The notes under the pieces are model-generated. The model was not told the origin of the DNA. It worked only from the letters and a program-made list of their open reading frames with translations, and did not search any database. This document shows, piece after piece, positions 44,626 to 45,361 of a stretch of DNA of 45,361 nucleotides. Every line of letters starts with the position of its first letter. The stretch's first letter is position 1. This DNA comes from JAFGJQ01 sp964586145 (GTDB lineage: Bacteria; Planctomycetota; Phycisphaerae; UBA1845): contig CAZPHH010000033.1 in assembly GCA_964586145.1 (NCBI GenBank), positions 1-45,361 of the forward strand, read 5' to 3'. The position numbers and the translations under genes were made by a program.

Positions 44626-45111
44626 ATGATTATACGATTCGAGCTGAGCGAGAGATCCGTAACGCTGGACAGCCTTTCTCCGTACGACATGGGACATATT
44701 GAAGTAGTAGGAGCGTTGGATTCCGCTTCGTCGAAAGGCCGCATTCTTGACCAAGCGATGATGATCTTTCCCTCAATCACTCACCTGCTCGACGGTCTGC
44801 GAACGCTGGTCGTACAGCATGGGCGTTGCGTATTTGAGTTCGGCGGCATTGATTGTTCTTTCACGCTCCGCTTCGAGAAAGGCAAGGACAGACGGATTCG
44901 CATGCGGGAGGGGAAGAGGGTATTGGACGTCTCGCCGACGCTTAAACTTTGTGAGACTGTACTGACCGAAGCGTCTCGCTTCGTTCGAGAGCATCGACAT
45001 CGCCTGCCTGACGCCGACTCAGTTGCTCTGGATCTTGACACGTCCCTTGTGGATTTCGAGCGGTTCGTGAGCGCTTTGCGGTGTCTGGAGGCGGGGAAAG
45101 GGGACATCTGA
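44626..45111 (+). CDS. Hypothetical protein next to the RAYT relic
   Basis: A 161-residue soluble protein without signal or membrane segment. The N-terminal ~85 residues look beta-rich (VTLDSLSPYDMGHIEVVG, LVVQHGRCVFEFGG), the C-terminal part is helical with a terminal acidic VDFERFVSALRCLE. I recognise no family. The base composition is visibly less GC-rich than the neighbouring cluster, and the gene sits between a transposase relic and a palindrome array, so recent acquisition is possible. ATG 44626 has no good SD. An immunity or small adaptor protein is possible but unsupported. Confidence 0.6.
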   Translation: MIIRFELSERSVTLDSLSPYDMGHIEVVGALDSASSKGRILDQAMMIFPSITHLLDGLRTLVVQHGRCVFEFGGIDCSFTLRFEKGKDRRIRMREGKRVLDVSPTLKLCETVLTEASRFVREHRHRLPDADSVALDLDTSLVDFERFVSALRCLEAGKGDI

Positions 45112-45220
45112 CATTGACATCTGATCGAGAGCCAGCGGTGGCTCGCGAGGGATGAAGGAGTGGCGAGCAGGATCGGTCCGACGGAGGTGGTTGACAGGCC
45201 ATCTGTGAATGTGCCGGAAC

Positions 45221-45357
45221 CACTGCTCAAGAAGCGGTGGCACGTGGTGGCACTGAACACAGAACCCCGTTGAAACGGGGTGCCGGGCGGAAAGGGGGGT
45301 GTGTGCGGGGCGGTCAACCGGCCGTAAACGGCCGGCCTACAAGCCCGCCGAGGCGGG
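45221..45357. repeat. Array of short GC-rich palindromes (REP-like)
   Basis: Four small hairpins follow one another: CCACTGCT..AGCGGTGG (45220-45240, one G-U pair), ACCCCGT-TGAA-ACGGGGT (45264-45281 region), CCGGCCG-TAAA-CGGCCGG (45318-45335) and CCCGC-CGAG-GCGGG (45344-45357). The last three each have a 4-nt loop. The array is cut by the window end. Confidence 0.65.
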
Positions 45358-45361
45358 GAAG

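Overview
This GC-rich window reads as a chromosomal segment of a member of the Planctomycetota, plausibly a Phycisphaerae-like lineage. The basis is indirect: an RDD membrane protein ending in a CxxCGYDLTG..CPEC zinc ribbon, a TPR protein carrying RNA polymerase alpha-CTD modules, a SWIB protein with a histone-H1-like lysine tail, an arylsulfatase, a sialate O-acetylesterase, DUF362/DUF6599 neighbours, and tiny secreted Cys-containing proteins. No 16S or marker gene is present, so the taxonomy is inference.

Layout. 0-3.5 kb: a HEAT-like protein, a small DUF4177-like secreted protein, an RDD protein and three tiny secreted or lipoprotein genes separated by hairpin terminators. 3.6-9.1 kb (minus): an operon of an S9 peptidase, a TPR lipoprotein and mtnA (methionine salvage). 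9.5-12.5 kb (plus): the TPR/double alpha-CTD protein, a SpoIID-type lipoprotein and the SWIB protein, closed by a 16-bp hairpin. 12.6-18 kb: another microprotein, a large secreted protein coupled to a metallophosphoesterase, a divergent membrane histidine kinase and a methyltransferase. 18.2 kb: tRNA-Val(UAC). 18.5-24.5 kb: sulfatase, DUF362 Tat protein, DUF6599 lipoprotein, sialate O-acetylesterase.

24.6-44.0 kb is the highlight: a cluster equivalent to the Escherichia coli yge/ygf (selenium-linked, anaerobic purine/urate degradation) genes. It holds a hydantoinase-type amidohydrolase (hyuA), a three-subunit molybdenum hydroxylase, an XdhC chaperone, an XdhD-type fused hydroxylase, a short YgfK, a MocA/YgfJ cytidylyltransferase, SsnA, two fold-type-II PLP enzymes, the carbamoyltransferase YgeW, the M20 hydrolase YgeY, a P-loop NTPase and an ECF-type transporter S component. 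The genes sit in strictly alternating divergent blocks: hyuA | hydroxylase L-S-M > < xdhC-xdhD | ygfK-mocA > < ssnA-thrC-like | PLP-ygeW > < ygeY-NTPase | ECF. This gives four bidirectional control nodes.

The likely joint role is uptake, molybdenum/selenium-dependent redox conversion, ring opening, deamination and carbamoyl cleavage of purines or related N-heterocycles, ending in diamino-acid cleavage. Two departures from the E. coli set stand out. There is no YgeX-like diaminopropionate ammonia-lyase; instead a threonine-synthase-like and a CysK/TrpB-like enzyme flank one divergent promoter region. YgfK is only about 651 residues and appears to lack its flavoprotein module. The xdhC gene also carries an in-frame insertion of a repeat that has another copy at 1.6 kb.

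44.0-45.4 kb: a frameshifted remnant of a REP-associated tyrosine transposase (RAYT), a lower-GC hypothetical gene and an array of short palindromes.
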